Below are positions 24,578-33,297 of a DNA stretch of 64,000 nt, in pieces. A program made the translations under genes and the position numbers. Each line of letters begins with the position of its first letter. The stretch's first letter is position 1. The stretch comes from Pseudonocardia sp. (GTDB lineage: Bacteria > Actinomycetota > Actinomycetes > Mycobacteriales > Pseudonocardiaceae). A model generated the notes under the pieces. It saw only the letters and a program-made list of their open reading frames with translations, did no database searches and was not told the origin of the DNA. The DNA lies in contig JAOZVV010000005.1 in the NCBI GenBank assembly GCA_025869365.1, positions 33,779-97,778 of the forward strand, written 5' to 3'.

Positions 24578-25783
24578 TCACCGGCCGCCGTGGACCACAC
24601 CGCCCTCGAACAGGGCGTCGACCTCGGCCTCGTCCAGGCCGAGCACCTCGCCGAGCACGTCCCCGGTGTCCGCGGCGATCGGGCCCACCGCCTTCCCGGG
24701 GCGCACGTCGAGGCCGGAGAACCGGAACGGCGCGGTCTGCATCAGCACCTCGCCGTGACCCGGGAACTCGACGGGCCCGAGTGTGCCGCGGGCGATCAGG
24801 TGGGGGTCCGCCAGGTTCTCGCGCACCCCGCGCACCCGGGCCGCGGAGAGCCCGTGCGCCACCAGGTGGTCGACGAGGGCGTCCGCCGTCGGCCAGGTCG
24901 CAGCCCAGGCCTCGATCCGGTCGTAGAGCGGCCCCGGGTTCTCGACGCGCGCGGCCACGGAGTCGTAGTCGTCCCGCAGTTCCGGCGCGTCCATCGCCGT
25001 CACCAGGCGCTCGAAGAAGACGTCCCCGCTCATCCCGTACGCGATGTGGGTGCCGTCCGCGGTGGTGGCCACCCCGGAGGGGACGCTCGTCGTGTGCCGG
25101 TTGCCGTACTTGCCGTGCACCGCCTCGCCGCCGGTGAAGGCGCCGGCCGCGGGCTGCTGGTCGATCATGGCGAACAGCGAGTCGAACGCGGAGATGTCCA
25201 CGTGCGTGCCCTCGCCGGTGCTCGTCCGGTGGTGCAGCGCGGCGCCGATCGCGGCGAGCGCGTGCACGGCGGAGTTGACGTCCGCGAGGGCCGTCCCGAA
25301 GTGCATCGGCGGCCCGCCCTCCTCCCCGGTCAGCGACATCAGCCCGGAGTAGGCCTCGGCGACCAGGCCGAACCCGGAGAGGTGCGAGTACGGGCCCTCG
25401 GCGCCGAAGGTGGACAGCGAGCAGAGGATGGTGCGCGGGTCCCGCGCGTGCAGCACGTCCCAGCCCAGGCCCAGCTTCCCGAGGACGCCGGGGGAGAAGT
25501 TCTCCACGACGACGTCCGCCCAGTCCGCGAGCCGCAGCGCCAGGTCCAGCCCGGTGTCGGACTTCAGGTCCACGCCGATCGAGCGCTTGCCGTTGTTGTA
25601 CTGGGCGTAGGCGCTGGAGACGCCGTCCCCGACCTGGACGGGCAGGCCCCGCATCAGGTCCCCGGCCGGCTGCTCCACCCGGACGACGTCTGCTCCCATG
25701 TCCGCGAGCATCCGGGTGCAGAACGGCCCGGCGATGACGTGGCTGAGGTCGAAGACCCGAAGTCCGGAGTAGGGTCCGGCCAT
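24578..25783 (-). CDS. CaiB/BaiF family CoA transferase
   Basis: A 401-residue family III CoA transferase, the third in this window. The N-terminus GLRVFDLSHVIAGPFCTRML, then MGADVVRVEQPAGD, YNNGKRSIGVDLKS and an Asp in GTALADVNSAVHAL are as expected. The ATG at 25783 is preferred because GGAGG lies 10 nt upstream; the GTG at 25792 is too close to it. The promoter region shared with the divergent TetR gene holds two identical perfect palindromes. Its stop is 4 bp from the convergent TetR gene at 23929. Confidence 0.85.
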   Translation of the reverse strand: MAGPYSGLRVFDLSHVIAGPFCTRMLADMGADVVRVEQPAGDLMRGLPVQVGDGVSSAYAQYNNGKRSIGVDLKSDTGLDLALRLADWADVVVENFSPGVLGKLGLGWDVLHARDPRTILCSLSTFGAEGPYSHLSGFGLVAEAYSGLMSLTGEEGGPPMHFGTALADVNSAVHALAAIGAALHHRTSTGEGTHVDISAFDSLFAMIDQQPAAGAFTGGEAVHGKYGNRHTTSVPSGVATTADGTHIAYGMSGDVFFERLVTAMDAPELRDDYDSVAARVENPGPLYDRIEAWAATWPTADALVDHLVAHGLSAARVRGVRENLADPHLIARGTLGPVEFPGHGEVLMQTAPFRFSGLDVRPGKAVGPIAADTGDVLGEVLGLDEAEVDALFEGGVVHGGR

Positions 25784-25801
25784 ACCTTGCACACCTCCGT
25801 C

Positions 25802-25813
25802 GAACGATCGTTC
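25802..25813. promoter_or_regulatory. Perfect palindromic operator GAACGATCGTTC, copy 1
   Basis: A 12-bp perfect palindrome 19 bp upstream of the CaiB start and close to its likely promoter. The identical sequence recurs 55 bp away and, with one change, at 581. Binding by the TetR protein encoded at 25890 is inferred from position. Confidence 0.65.
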
Positions 25814-25856
25814 AGCGAACCGTAAGCCTCTCCACCTGCGACGTCAACCGGGGGTT

Positions 25857-25868
25857 GAACGATCGTTC
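25857..25868. promoter_or_regulatory. Perfect palindromic operator GAACGATCGTTC, copy 2
   Basis: The second identical palindrome, 22 bp before the TetR start, so the pair would let one repressor cover both divergent promoters. Confidence 0.65.
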
Positions 25869-25889
25869 GGCACAGGGCAAGGTAGGGGC

Positions 25890-26609
25890 ATGGCCAGTCC
25901 CGAACCCGTTGCACCGCCCCGGCGGAGCCGAGGTGCCCCCGCGCTCCCGGCCACCTCGGTCGTGTTCCCCGGTGATGAGCGCACCGCCGCCGCGTTGATC
26001 TCCGCGGCGGTCGAGGTGATGGCCGTGCACGGCTACCACGGCACGTCGGTGCGGGACATCGCCGCGGCGGCCGGGGTCAGCCCGGCCGTGCTCTACCACC
26101 ACTTCGCCTCGAAGCAGGGGCTTCTCGCCACCGTCCTGGACCGCGGGATGGACGTGCTCGTGCGCGCCACCGAGGAGGCGCTGTACGCCGCCCCGGACGA
26201 TCCCGCGGCCAGGCTCGAGGCGATCGTCGGCGTCCACGTGCGCGTGCATCTGGAGTCGCAGCGGGAGAGCCTGCTCGGCAACAGCGAGCTGCGGGCTCTG
26301 GAGGCGGGTGCGCTGGCACTCGTCGTGGCGAGACGCGACACGCAGCAACGGATGTTCGACCGGGTCGTCCGGGACGGCTGCGCCCGGGGCGTGTTCACCA
26401 CACCGCACCCGGACGACGCGTCCCGCATGATCACCTCCGCGTGCACGGCCGTCGCGGCCTGGTACCGGCCCGGTGGCCCGCTGACCGGGGACGAGATCGT
26501 GGCCCGGTACCAGCGGGTCGCCCTGGACACCGTGGGATACGCCCCCGTCGGCGAGCCTGCGAGCGGGTCGTCGGCACAGCGCTTCGGTGGAGCGGGGGGA
26601 GAGCGATGA
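25890..26609 (+). CDS. TetR-family transcriptional regulator
   Basis: A 239-residue repressor with a Pro-rich N-terminal tail, then the helix-turn-helix AAVEVMAVHGYHGTSVRDIA and AAGVSPAVLYHHFASKQGLL (about residues 38-80). The ligand domain ends with VAAWYRPGGPLTGDEIVARY, the same pattern as TetR regulators of acyl-CoA pathways. It is flanked by two perfect palindromes and divergent from CaiB. Its stop overlaps the next gene, an APH-like kinase, as ATGA, so regulator and kinase are co-transcribed. Confidence 0.83.
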   Translation: MASPEPVAPPRRSRGAPALPATSVVFPGDERTAAALISAAVEVMAVHGYHGTSVRDIAAAAGVSPAVLYHHFASKQGLLATVLDRGMDVLVRATEEALYAAPDDPAARLEAIVGVHVRVHLESQRESLLGNSELRALEAGALALVVARRDTQQRMFDRVVRDGCARGVFTTPHPDDASRMITSACTAVAAWYRPGGPLTGDEIVARYQRVALDTVGYAPVGEPASGSSAQRFGGAGGER

Positions 26610-28012
26610 GTGACGATCTGGCCGCGGCGCTGGCGGAGATCTGCACCGACGCGTTCGGCGAACCGCTGACCGTCACCGGGCTGACCCGGCTCTCGGGCGG
26701 CGCGAGCCGCGAGACCTGGTCGTTCGACGCCGGGGGTCACCCGTTGATCCTGCGCCGGGACCCGCCGTCGGCCCCGAACCCGGAGGGCATGGCCCGGGAG
26801 GCGTCCTGCTTCGTCGCGGCCGCCGAGGCGGGCGTCCCCGAGCCGGTCCTGCGGGCCCACGGCGACGGGCGCAGCGGTATCGGTGCCGGGATCGGCGCGG
26901 CGTTCCTGCTGATGGACCGGCTCGACGGCGAGACCATCCCGCGCAAGCTGCTCCGCGACGAGCGCTGGGCCGGTGTCCGGCCGCGCCTGGCGCGCGAGTT
27001 CGGCACGATCCTCGCCCGCATCCACGCGGTGCCGCTCGACCGGGTCCCGGGGCTGGCGGACGGTGCCGGGTTCAAGTCCTCCGGTGCGGACGCGGCGGCG
27101 CGGCTCGCGGGCCTGCGCGCCCAGCACGACGCGTACGGCGAACCCCGGCCCGCCCTGGAGCTCGCCTTCCGGGTGCTCGCGGACACGCTCCCGGCCCCCG
27201 TCGCACCGCAGCTGGTGCACGGGGACTTCCGCAACGGCAACCTGCTGATCGGTTCGGGACCGGACGGCGACGGCGGGGTCCGGGCCGTGCTGGACTGGGA
27301 GCTCGCGCACGTCGGGGACCCGCGGGAGGACCTGGGCTGGGTCTGCACCAAGGCCTGGCGCTTCGGGTCGGCGCTCCCGGTGGGCGGCTTCGGCACCCGT
27401 GACGAGCTCCTCGACGGCTACGCCGAGGTCGCCGGGGTGCGGCCGGATCCCGAGGCGCTGCGCTGGTGGGAGACCTTCGGCGCGGTGCACTGGGCGGTGA
27501 TCTGCCGGCGCCAGGCCGAGCGGCACCTCAGCGGTGCCGAGCACTCGGTGGAGATGGCGGTGCTGGGCCGGCGGATCGCGGAGTCCGAGCACGACGCGCT
27601 GCTCGCGCTCGGCCTCACCGAGCCCCTCACCGTCGAGGATCCGCTGGTGGGGGCGTTCTCGGGGAGCGAGTCGCTGCACGACCGGCCGACGGTCGACGAG
27701 CTGCTGTCCGCCGTCGCCGGGTTCCTCACCGACGAGCTCCCCGCCGCGGACCCGCGGACCCGCTTCCTGTCCCGGGTCGCCGCGAACGCGCTGACGATCG
27801 CCCGCCGCGAGCTCCGCGTCGGCGCCGCGCAGCAGGAGGAACACCGACGCCGGCTGGCCGCCCTCGGCTGCGCCGACGACACCGACCTGGCCGCCGGGAT
27901 CCGTGACGGCGCGCTGGACACCGGCCGCGACGACGTCGTCGCGGCGGTGCGGGCGGCCACCACGGCGAAGCTCGTGGTGGCCAACCCGAAGTACCTCGCG
28001 CTCCCGGGCTGA
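26606..28012 (+). CDS. APH-fold phosphotransferase fused to DUF6285
   Basis: A 468-residue two-domain protein. Residues about 15-330 form an aminoglycoside-phosphotransferase-like kinase: LSGGASRETWSF glycine loop, LILRRDP, catalytic loop QLVHGDFRNGNLLI (about residue 205) and the DWELAHVGDPREDLG metal site. Residues about 345-460 match DUF6285 (HDRPTVDELLSAVAGFLTDE, RVAANALTIARRELR), which is normally a separate small protein next to such kinases and acyl-CoA dehydrogenases. In ACAD10/FadE-type settings these kinases are thought to phosphorylate hydroxy-acyl groups, not antibiotics. The start overlaps the TetR stop by ATGA. Confidence 0.8.
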   Translation: MSDDLAAALAEICTDAFGEPLTVTGLTRLSGGASRETWSFDAGGHPLILRRDPPSAPNPEGMAREASCFVAAAEAGVPEPVLRAHGDGRSGIGAGIGAAFLLMDRLDGETIPRKLLRDERWAGVRPRLAREFGTILARIHAVPLDRVPGLADGAGFKSSGADAAARLAGLRAQHDAYGEPRPALELAFRVLADTLPAPVAPQLVHGDFRNGNLLIGSGPDGDGGVRAVLDWELAHVGDPREDLGWVCTKAWRFGSALPVGGFGTRDELLDGYAEVAGVRPDPEALRWWETFGAVHWAVICRRQAERHLSGAEHSVEMAVLGRRIAESEHDALLALGLTEPLTVEDPLVGAFSGSESLHDRPTVDELLSAVAGFLTDELPAADPRTRFLSRVAANALTIARRELRVGAAQQEEHRRRLAALGCADDTDLAAGIRDGALDTGRDDVVAAVRAATTAKLVVANPKYLALPG

Positions 28013-28080
28013 CCCGGGTCCCCGCGAGACGCACCACCCATCACCAGAACCGAGCACGACGACGAGGTCGAGGAGATCCG

Positions 28081-29205
28081 ATGCGCACTCCCACACGCGG
28101 TGCCGTGGTCCGGCAGGCCCCCGGCAAGTACGAGGTCGTGGACCTGGAGGTCGACGACCCGCGGGACAACGAGATCCAGGTCAAGATGGTGGCGTCCGGC
28201 ATGTGCCACTCGGACGACCACATCGCGACCGGCGACATCCCCGTCGGCACCTACCCGATGGCGGGCGGCCACGAGGGCGCCGGGATCGTCGCCAAGGCCG
28301 GCCGGAACATGAAGGGCATCAAGGAGGGCGACCACGTCGTCTTCTCGTTCCTGCCCTCCTGCGGGCACTGCCGCTGGTGTGCCAGCGGCATGCAGAACCT
28401 CTGCGACCTCGGCGCCGGGATCCTGCAGGGACCGCGGGCCAACGACCCGTCGAGCTACATCCTGCAGCTGCCGGACGGCACGCCCGTCGGCCAGATGGCG
28501 GGGATCTCCACCTTCTGCGAGATCACCACGGTGTCGGTGGACTCCGCGGTGAAGATCGACGACGACCTGCCGCTGGACAAGGCCTGCCTGGTGGGCTGCG
28601 GCGTCGGCACCGGCTGGGGCTCGGCCGTCAACGCGGCGGCGGTCCAGCCGGGGCACACCGTCGTGATCATGGGTATCGGCGGGATCGGGATCAACGCCGT
28701 CCAGGGGGCGCGGCACGCCGGGGCGTCGAACATCATCGCGGTGGACCCGGTGGCGTTCAAGCGGGAGAAGGCGCAGGAGCTCGGCGCCACCCACTCCTGC
28801 GCGTCCATGGAGGAGGCCACCGAGCTGGCCAAGCAGTTCACCAACGGCCAGGGCGCGGACTCGGCGATCGTCACCGTCGGGGTGACCACCGGCGAGCACG
28901 TGGCGCAGGCGTTCGGCTCGGTCCGCAAGGCCGGGACGACCGTCGTCACCGGGCTCGGGGACGCCAGCGCGGTGGGCCTGCCGATCTCGATCTCCGAGCT
29001 CACCCTGATGCAGAAGCGGCTGCAGGGCGCGCTGTTCGGCAACTCGAACCCGAACTGGGACATCAAGCGTCAGCTGCAGCTCTACCGCGAGGGCGTCCTG
29101 AAGCTCGACGAGCTCGTCACGAAGACCTACACCCTCGACGAGGTCGCGCAGGGCTACCAGGACATGCACGACGGCAAGAACATCCGCGGGGTCATCGTCT
29201 ACTGA
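28081..29205 (+). CDS. NDMA-dependent type zinc alcohol dehydrogenase
   Basis: A 374-residue medium-chain alcohol dehydrogenase. Catalytic zinc ligands are Cys42 (GMCHSDD) and His64 (GGHEGAG). Structural-zinc cysteines are at 94, 97, 100 and 108 (CGHCRWC and later C). The Rossmann motif is IMGIGGIGINAVQGA. The whole sequence fits the actinobacterial NDMA-dependent branch, which holds its nicotinamide tightly and in many hosts relies on mycofactocin; no mycofactocin genes are visible here. The ATG is preceded by GAGGAGA. A strong hairpin terminator begins 16 bp after the stop. Confidence 0.87.
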   Translation: MRTPTRGAVVRQAPGKYEVVDLEVDDPRDNEIQVKMVASGMCHSDDHIATGDIPVGTYPMAGGHEGAGIVAKAGRNMKGIKEGDHVVFSFLPSCGHCRWCASGMQNLCDLGAGILQGPRANDPSSYILQLPDGTPVGQMAGISTFCEITTVSVDSAVKIDDDLPLDKACLVGCGVGTGWGSAVNAAAVQPGHTVVIMGIGGIGINAVQGARHAGASNIIAVDPVAFKREKAQELGATHSCASMEEATELAKQFTNGQGADSAIVTVGVTTGEHVAQAFGSVRKAGTTVVTGLGDASAVGLPISISELTLMQKRLQGALFGNSNPNWDIKRQLQLYREGVLKLDELVTKTYTLDEVAQGYQDMHDGKNIRGVIVY

Positions 29206-29220
29206 CGGGGACGGACCACT

Positions 29221-29273
29221 GGCAGGAAAGCCACCTGCACGCACGCTTCCGGCGTGCAGGTGGCTTCCCTGCC
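29221..29273. terminator. Bidirectional hairpin terminator
   Basis: Arms of about 22 bp, GGCAGGAAAGCCACCTGCAC and its complement ending GCTTCCCTGCC, pair with a single mismatch around a 9-nt loop. The hairpin fills the 69-bp gap between the convergent alcohol dehydrogenase and NAD kinase genes and would end transcription from both sides. Confidence 0.85.
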
Positions 29274-29274
29274 A

Positions 29275-30201
29275 TCAGGCGCCCTCCTCCACCACCGAGT
29301 CGAAGCGCCTCTGCAGGTTCGGCGGCAGCAGCTCGCGGAGCTGCTCGGGCAGCAGCGGCAGGTCCAGCAGGCTGAGCTTCACCCGGCTGCGCTGGTGGTG
29401 GACGGCCGGGTCGAGCCGGATGACCTGGCCGGCCTCCGGCTGCACGGTCACGTCCAGCACGGTCCCGGGGCCGACCTCACCGCGGCCGACGCCGTCCGCC
29501 TCGAGCACCAGGGTCCCGCACCGCGGGCCGAGCTCGAGCCGCAGCACGTCGGACTCGCCGAGGACGAGGGCCCGGGAGATGCCGGACATCGGCGCGGACG
29601 GCGTCACGACCACCCCGCCGACGGACGGCGAGACCAGCGGCCCACCCGCCGCGTAGCTGTAGGCGGACGACCCCGCGGGAGTGGCGACGACCAGGGCGTC
29701 GCAGCGGTAGTAGCCGTGGCGCAGCCCGTTGACGGCGAGCGTGGCGTCGACGGTGCCGCGGCCGGGGTTCCGGGCGAGCGCCAGGTCGTTGAACGCGACC
29801 AGGTTCCGGGCGCCGGTCGTGACGCGCAGCGCGCTGTGCGACTCGACGATGAAGTCCCCGGAGATCACCCGGTCCAGCGCGGCGTCCAGCTCGGTCGGCT
29901 GCACTTCCACGAGGAACCCGAGGTGGCCCAGCTGCACCCCGAGGACCGGCACCGGCGTGTCCGCGACCAGGCGCAGCGCACCCAGCATCGTGCCGTCCCC
30001 GCCGAGGGACACCACCGCGGTGGCGCCGTCCGCCAGCTCGTCCGCGGGGACGGGGAGCACTCCGCCGTCGATGCGCAGGGCGTCCTGGGCTCCGACGACG
30101 AGCTCGACGCCCCGGGCGTCCGCCCAGCTCACGATCCCGGCGACGACCTCCCGGAGATCGCGGTGGGGATGCAGGACCAGGGCGAGCCGGGGGCCATCCA
30201 T
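29275..30201 (-). CDS. nadK: NAD kinase
   Basis: A 308-residue ATP/polyphosphate-type NAD kinase making NADP. Motifs: VSLGGDGTMLGALRL (about residue 68), GVQLGHLGFLVEV, the FNDLALARN segment, TPAGSSAYSYAAGGPLVSPS and a C-terminal SAPMSGISRALVL (family SPxxxHS/RP region). The C-terminal 30 residues are Leu- and Arg-rich. Actinomycetes often have a second NAD kinase elsewhere; whether this is the main one cannot be told. It is divergent from the dipeptidase at 30261. Confidence 0.83.
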   Translation of the reverse strand: MDGPRLALVLHPHRDLREVVAGIVSWADARGVELVVGAQDALRIDGGVLPVPADELADGATAVVSLGGDGTMLGALRLVADTPVPVLGVQLGHLGFLVEVQPTELDAALDRVISGDFIVESHSALRVTTGARNLVAFNDLALARNPGRGTVDATLAVNGLRHGYYRCDALVVATPAGSSAYSYAAGGPLVSPSVGGVVVTPSAPMSGISRALVLGESDVLRLELGPRCGTLVLEADGVGRGEVGPGTVLDVTVQPEAGQVIRLDPAVHHQRSRVKLSLLDLPLLPEQLRELLPPNLQRRFDSVVEEGA

Positions 30202-30260
30202 GATCCCAGTCTGCCCGACCGGGACGGCCGGGCGGACGGGCGCTGGGTGATACTCGCCCC

Positions 30261-31367
30261 GTGACGCTCACGGCTTCGGACCTCCTCCGCGCGACCCCCC
30301 TGGTCGACGGGCACAACGATCTGCCCTGGGCGCTCCGGGAGCTCGGCGGGCCGGTCCCCGACCTGGCGGCCGGGGAGCCGCGGCTGCACACGGACCTGCC
30401 GCGCCTGCGGGCCGGCGGGGTGGGCGCGCAGTTCTGGTCCGTGTTCGTGCCGCCGTCGCTCACCGGGGACAGTGCGGTGACGGCGGTGATCGAGCAGGTG
30501 GAGCGGGTGTACGAGATGGCGGAGCGCTACCCGGCGGACCTGCGGGTCGTCACCACCGCGGGCCAGGTCGAGGCCGCGTTCGCGGACGGCTGGATCGGCT
30601 CGCTGCTCGGCGCCGAGGGCGGGCACAGCATCAACGGCTCGCTCGGCGTGCTGCGCGCCCTGCGCCGGCTCGGCGTCCGGTACATGACCCTGACGCACAA
30701 CCTGAACACGGACTGGGCGGACTCGGCGACGGACGAGCCGATGCACGGCGGGCTGACCGACCTCGGCCGGGAGATCGTGGCCGAGATGAACCGGATCGGC
30801 ATGATCGTCGACCTCTCGCACGTCGCCGAGACGACGATGCGCGACGCCCTCGCCACGACCACGGCACCGGTGCTGTTCACCCACTCCTCGGCCCGGGCCG
30901 TCACGGACCACCCGCGCAACGTCCCGGACGACGTCCTCGCCGCCCTGCCCGGCAACGGCGGCGTCTGCATGGTGACCTTCGTGCCCCGCTTCGTCTCCCG
31001 CGACGTCGCGGAGTGGGACGCCCGGCTCGCGGCGGCGATGGCCGCGGCGGGGGAGGACCACCGCAACCTGCGGAACCGGGACGCCTTCGCCGCGCGCTGG
31101 TCCGGTCCCGCGATGCCCGGCGCGACGATCGACGACGTCGTCGCCCACCTCGACCACGTCCGGGAGGTGGCCGGGATCGACCACATCGGGATCGGTGGGG
31201 ACTACGACGGCGTGCCGGAGCTACCGGCCGGGCTCGAGGACGTCAGCGGCTACCCGCGCCTGTTCGACGCGCTGCTGGCCAGGGGCTGGAGCGCGCAGGA
31301 CTGCGGGAAGCTCGCGGGCCGCAACGCCCTGCGGGTGCTGCGTGCGGTGGACGAGGTGAGTGGCTGA
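30261..31367 (+). CDS. Membrane dipeptidase (family M19)
   Basis: A 368-residue zinc dipeptidase. Metal ligands appear as DGHND (about residue 17), GAEGGHS (Glu), DLSH and THSSAR, and the C-terminal [12 protein letters not shown] block is typical. No signal peptide is visible in this chain, unlike the mammalian enzyme, so it is likely cytoplasmic. The GTG start at 30261 sits in a 59-bp divergent region with nadK, and the gene could be nearly leaderless. Converges with the DUF309 gene, separated by 1 bp. Confidence 0.85.
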   Translation: MTLTASDLLRATPLVDGHNDLPWALRELGGPVPDLAAGEPRLHTDLPRLRAGGVGAQFWSVFVPPSLTGDSAVTAVIEQVERVYEMAERYPADLRVVTTAGQVEAAFADGWIGSLLGAEGGHSINGSLGVLRALRRLGVRYMTLTHNLNTDWADSATDEPMHGGLTDLGREIVAEMNRIGMIVDLSHVAETTMRDALATTTAPVLFTHSSARAVTDHPRNVPDDVLAALPGNGGVCMVTFVPRFVSRDVAEWDARLAAAMAAAGEDHRNLRNRDAFAARWSGPAMPGATIDDVVAHLDHVREVAGIDHIGIGGDYDGVPELPAGLEDVSGYPRLFDALLARGWSAQDCGKLAGRNALRVLRAVDEVSG

Positions 31368-31368
31368 C

Positions 31369-31863
31369 CTACCGGGGGCGGAGTGCGGGCGCCAGGTCCG
31401 CGGCGGTCAGCGTCTCGGTGCCGGAGCGTTCGATGCGGGCGGCGAGGTCGAAGCCGTGCCGCTGGATCCCGCGCAGGTCCAGGTCCGCCGGGGCGTCCCC
31501 GACCCAGCGGGCGATGCCGTCCGCGCCCCGCTCCAGCAGCGACGACGCGCCGCGGGCGTTGCCGCGCTGCGCGTGCGTGAGGCCGACGGCGAGCTGGGCG
31601 AGCGCCCGCCACAGGTCCCGGGTGGCCGGGTCCGCCGCCTTCCAGGCCGCCTCCAGCACCTCGTGCGCCTGGAACGGCAGCCCCTCGTCGAGCAGGCGCT
31701 GGGCCTCGGTGACGCTGTCCTCGGGGCTCAGCACGAGGTCCTCGGGGACGCGCGGCACGCCGGACTGCCCGTAGGGCAGGGGCCGACCGCTGGCGTCACG
31801 CGGGCGGGCGTTGCGGGCGCGGCCCTCGGGGTCCCGGTCCCGCCGGTGGTCGTCGACGGACAT
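31369..31863 (-). CDS. DUF309 protein
   Basis: A 164-residue protein. The N-terminal 45 residues are charged and disordered-looking. Residues about 50-160 carry the DUF309 helical pattern: GLPFQAHEVLEAAWKAAD, WRALAQLAVGLTHAQRGN, ASSLLERGADG. The function of the family is unknown; the fold is tetratricopeptide-like. A GTG or ATG upstream would only lengthen the charged tail. Separated from the LLM gene by 88 bp, so probably its own unit. Confidence 0.78.
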   Translation of the reverse strand: MSVDDHRRDRDPEGRARNARPRDASGRPLPYGQSGVPRVPEDLVLSPEDSVTEAQRLLDEGLPFQAHEVLEAAWKAADPATRDLWRALAQLAVGLTHAQRGNARGASSLLERGADGIARWVGDAPADLDLRGIQRHGFDLAARIERSGTETLTAADLAPALRPR

Positions 31864-31951
31864 GGCGTCGACCCTAACCCGCCCCCGCCGGCACCGTTCC
31901 GCTTTCCGTGGCCGGCGGGCCGGCGCGGCGAGTGGTGGCGCGCGTGCGCGG

Positions 31952-32860
31952 CTAGTTCTCCAGCACCTGCAGCTCCTGCACGAACTGGTCCAGGAACCCC
32001 CGCCAGGACGCGATCGGCGTCGCGGGCCGCACCACGAACTTCGTCAGGCCGCCGTCCACGTACTGCCGTACCCGTTGCCGCGCCTGCTCCCAGCCGCGGA
32101 CGACGAGCAGCTCCGGATCGAGGTCCGGGCGCCGGTCGAGGGATCCGGCGAGTGCCGCGGCGACCTGGGCTTCCGTGGCCTCCGGCGGGACCACGGCGAT
32201 GTTGGTGCCGTAGTGGTCGTCCTCGATCTCCCGCCCCGCCGCCGCGGCCGCCTGCTCGATCTGCTTGCGGCAGGCCGCGGCCTCGTCCGGGGTGACGAAG
32301 CTGCCGAGCCACCCGTCGGCGAGGCGGCCGATGCGGTCCAGGCCCACCGGGGCGCGGCCGCCGAGCCAGAGATCGAGGCGGCCGGGCGCGCGCGGGCCGA
32401 TCGAGGCGTCGTCGAAGTGGAAGTACGTGCCGTGGTGGGTGACCCGGGGCTCGTCGAGCAACTTGCGCACCACGACCAGGGACTCCTCGAAGACCGCGGC
32501 CCGCGCACCGTCCGGGACCGGGTAGAGCTGGCGTTCACGGCCCCGCGCGGGTCGCACGCCGAACGCCGGGAGGATCCGCTTCGGGGCCAGCGCGGCGAGC
32601 GACGCGAGCTGGGAGGCGACCAGCACCGGGTTGCGTCCCGGCAGCACCAGGACACCGGTACCGATCTTGAGCTTGCGGGTGCGGCCGGCCGCGTAGGCGA
32701 GACCGACGAGCGCGTCGACCGCGTCCGTGGAGACGAGGTCGGGGAGCCACAGGGAGTCGATGTCCCGCTCCTCGAGGGCGTCGACGAGCTCGTCGAACCC
32801 CAGGTGGCCGGCGGAGGCCGGTTCCGTGGGGAGCGACCCGATACCGATCCGGACCTTCAC
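31952..32860 (-). CDS. LLM-class (luciferase-like) F420/FMN-dependent oxidoreductase
   Basis: A 302-residue TIM-barrel oxidoreductase of the bacterial luciferase family. Marks: [39 protein letters not shown] (about residue 65), [30 protein letters not shown] (about 165-185). Actinomycete members mostly use coenzyme F420; FMN is possible. The substrate is unknown. The start overlaps the tatA stop by 4 bp, so it is co-transcribed with and translated after tatA. Confidence 0.8.
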   Translation of the reverse strand: MKVRIGIGSLPTEPASAGHLGFDELVDALEERDIDSLWLPDLVSTDAVDALVGLAYAAGRTRKLKIGTGVLVLPGRNPVLVASQLASLAALAPKRILPAFGVRPARGRERQLYPVPDGARAAVFEESLVVVRKLLDEPRVTHHGTYFHFDDASIGPRAPGRLDLWLGGRAPVGLDRIGRLADGWLGSFVTPDEAAACRKQIEQAAAAAGREIEDDHYGTNIAVVPPEATEAQVAAALAGSLDRRPDLDPELLVVRGWEQARQRVRQYVDGGLTKFVVRPATPIASWRGFLDQFVQELQVLEN

Positions 32861-33075
32861 TCCCCCGACGCTAGACGGGCGTCACCCGAGTCGCCACCAC
32901 CACTCGGCGCACCGCCACCATCACGGGGAGTCACCTCGTCCGCCCGGAGCTCGGCCTTCAGGATCCGGGCGGAGCGCCCGAGGCTGCGCGCGGCGTCGGG
33001 CAGCCGCCTCGCCCCGAACAGCACCACGAACACCCCGATGACGATCAGCCAGTGCCACGCGCTCAGCTCGCCCAT
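32857..33075 (-). CDS. tatA: Twin-arginine translocase component TatA/E
   Basis: A 72-residue protein with one N-terminal membrane helix, [20 protein letters not shown] (residues 8-27), followed by an amphipathic helix [15 protein letters not shown] and an acidic Gly-rich tail. This layout is diagnostic of TatA/TatE, which forms the translocation pore for folded proteins. No tatB or tatC is nearby. The gene leads a two-gene unit with the LLM oxidoreductase. Confidence 0.85.
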   Translation of the reverse strand: MGELSAWHWLIVIGVFVVLFGARRLPDAARSLGRSARILKAELRADEVTPRDGGGAPSGGGDSGDARLASGE

Positions 33076-33297
33076 TTCCCGGTCCTTTCCCTCCGTTGCC
33101 GAACCAGTGTGCGCCCACCGGGGGCGTCGTGAAATGTCGGGCCACGACCTCCCGGAAATGTTCCGATGGGGCTTTCTGTCGTTTTACGGATGGTCCGCGC
33201 CACTCGTCCGGGTCCGGTGCGACATACCCCACCGGCGCCGGGAGACGGCGGCCGGTCGTCGTGCGGACCTCACATCGATGCTGGTAGAGATGCGTCC

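Noticed and set aside
26606..28012. Aminoglycoside resistance gene
   Set aside because: The kinase belongs with acyl-CoA genes and carries DUF6285; the fold alone does not indicate resistance.
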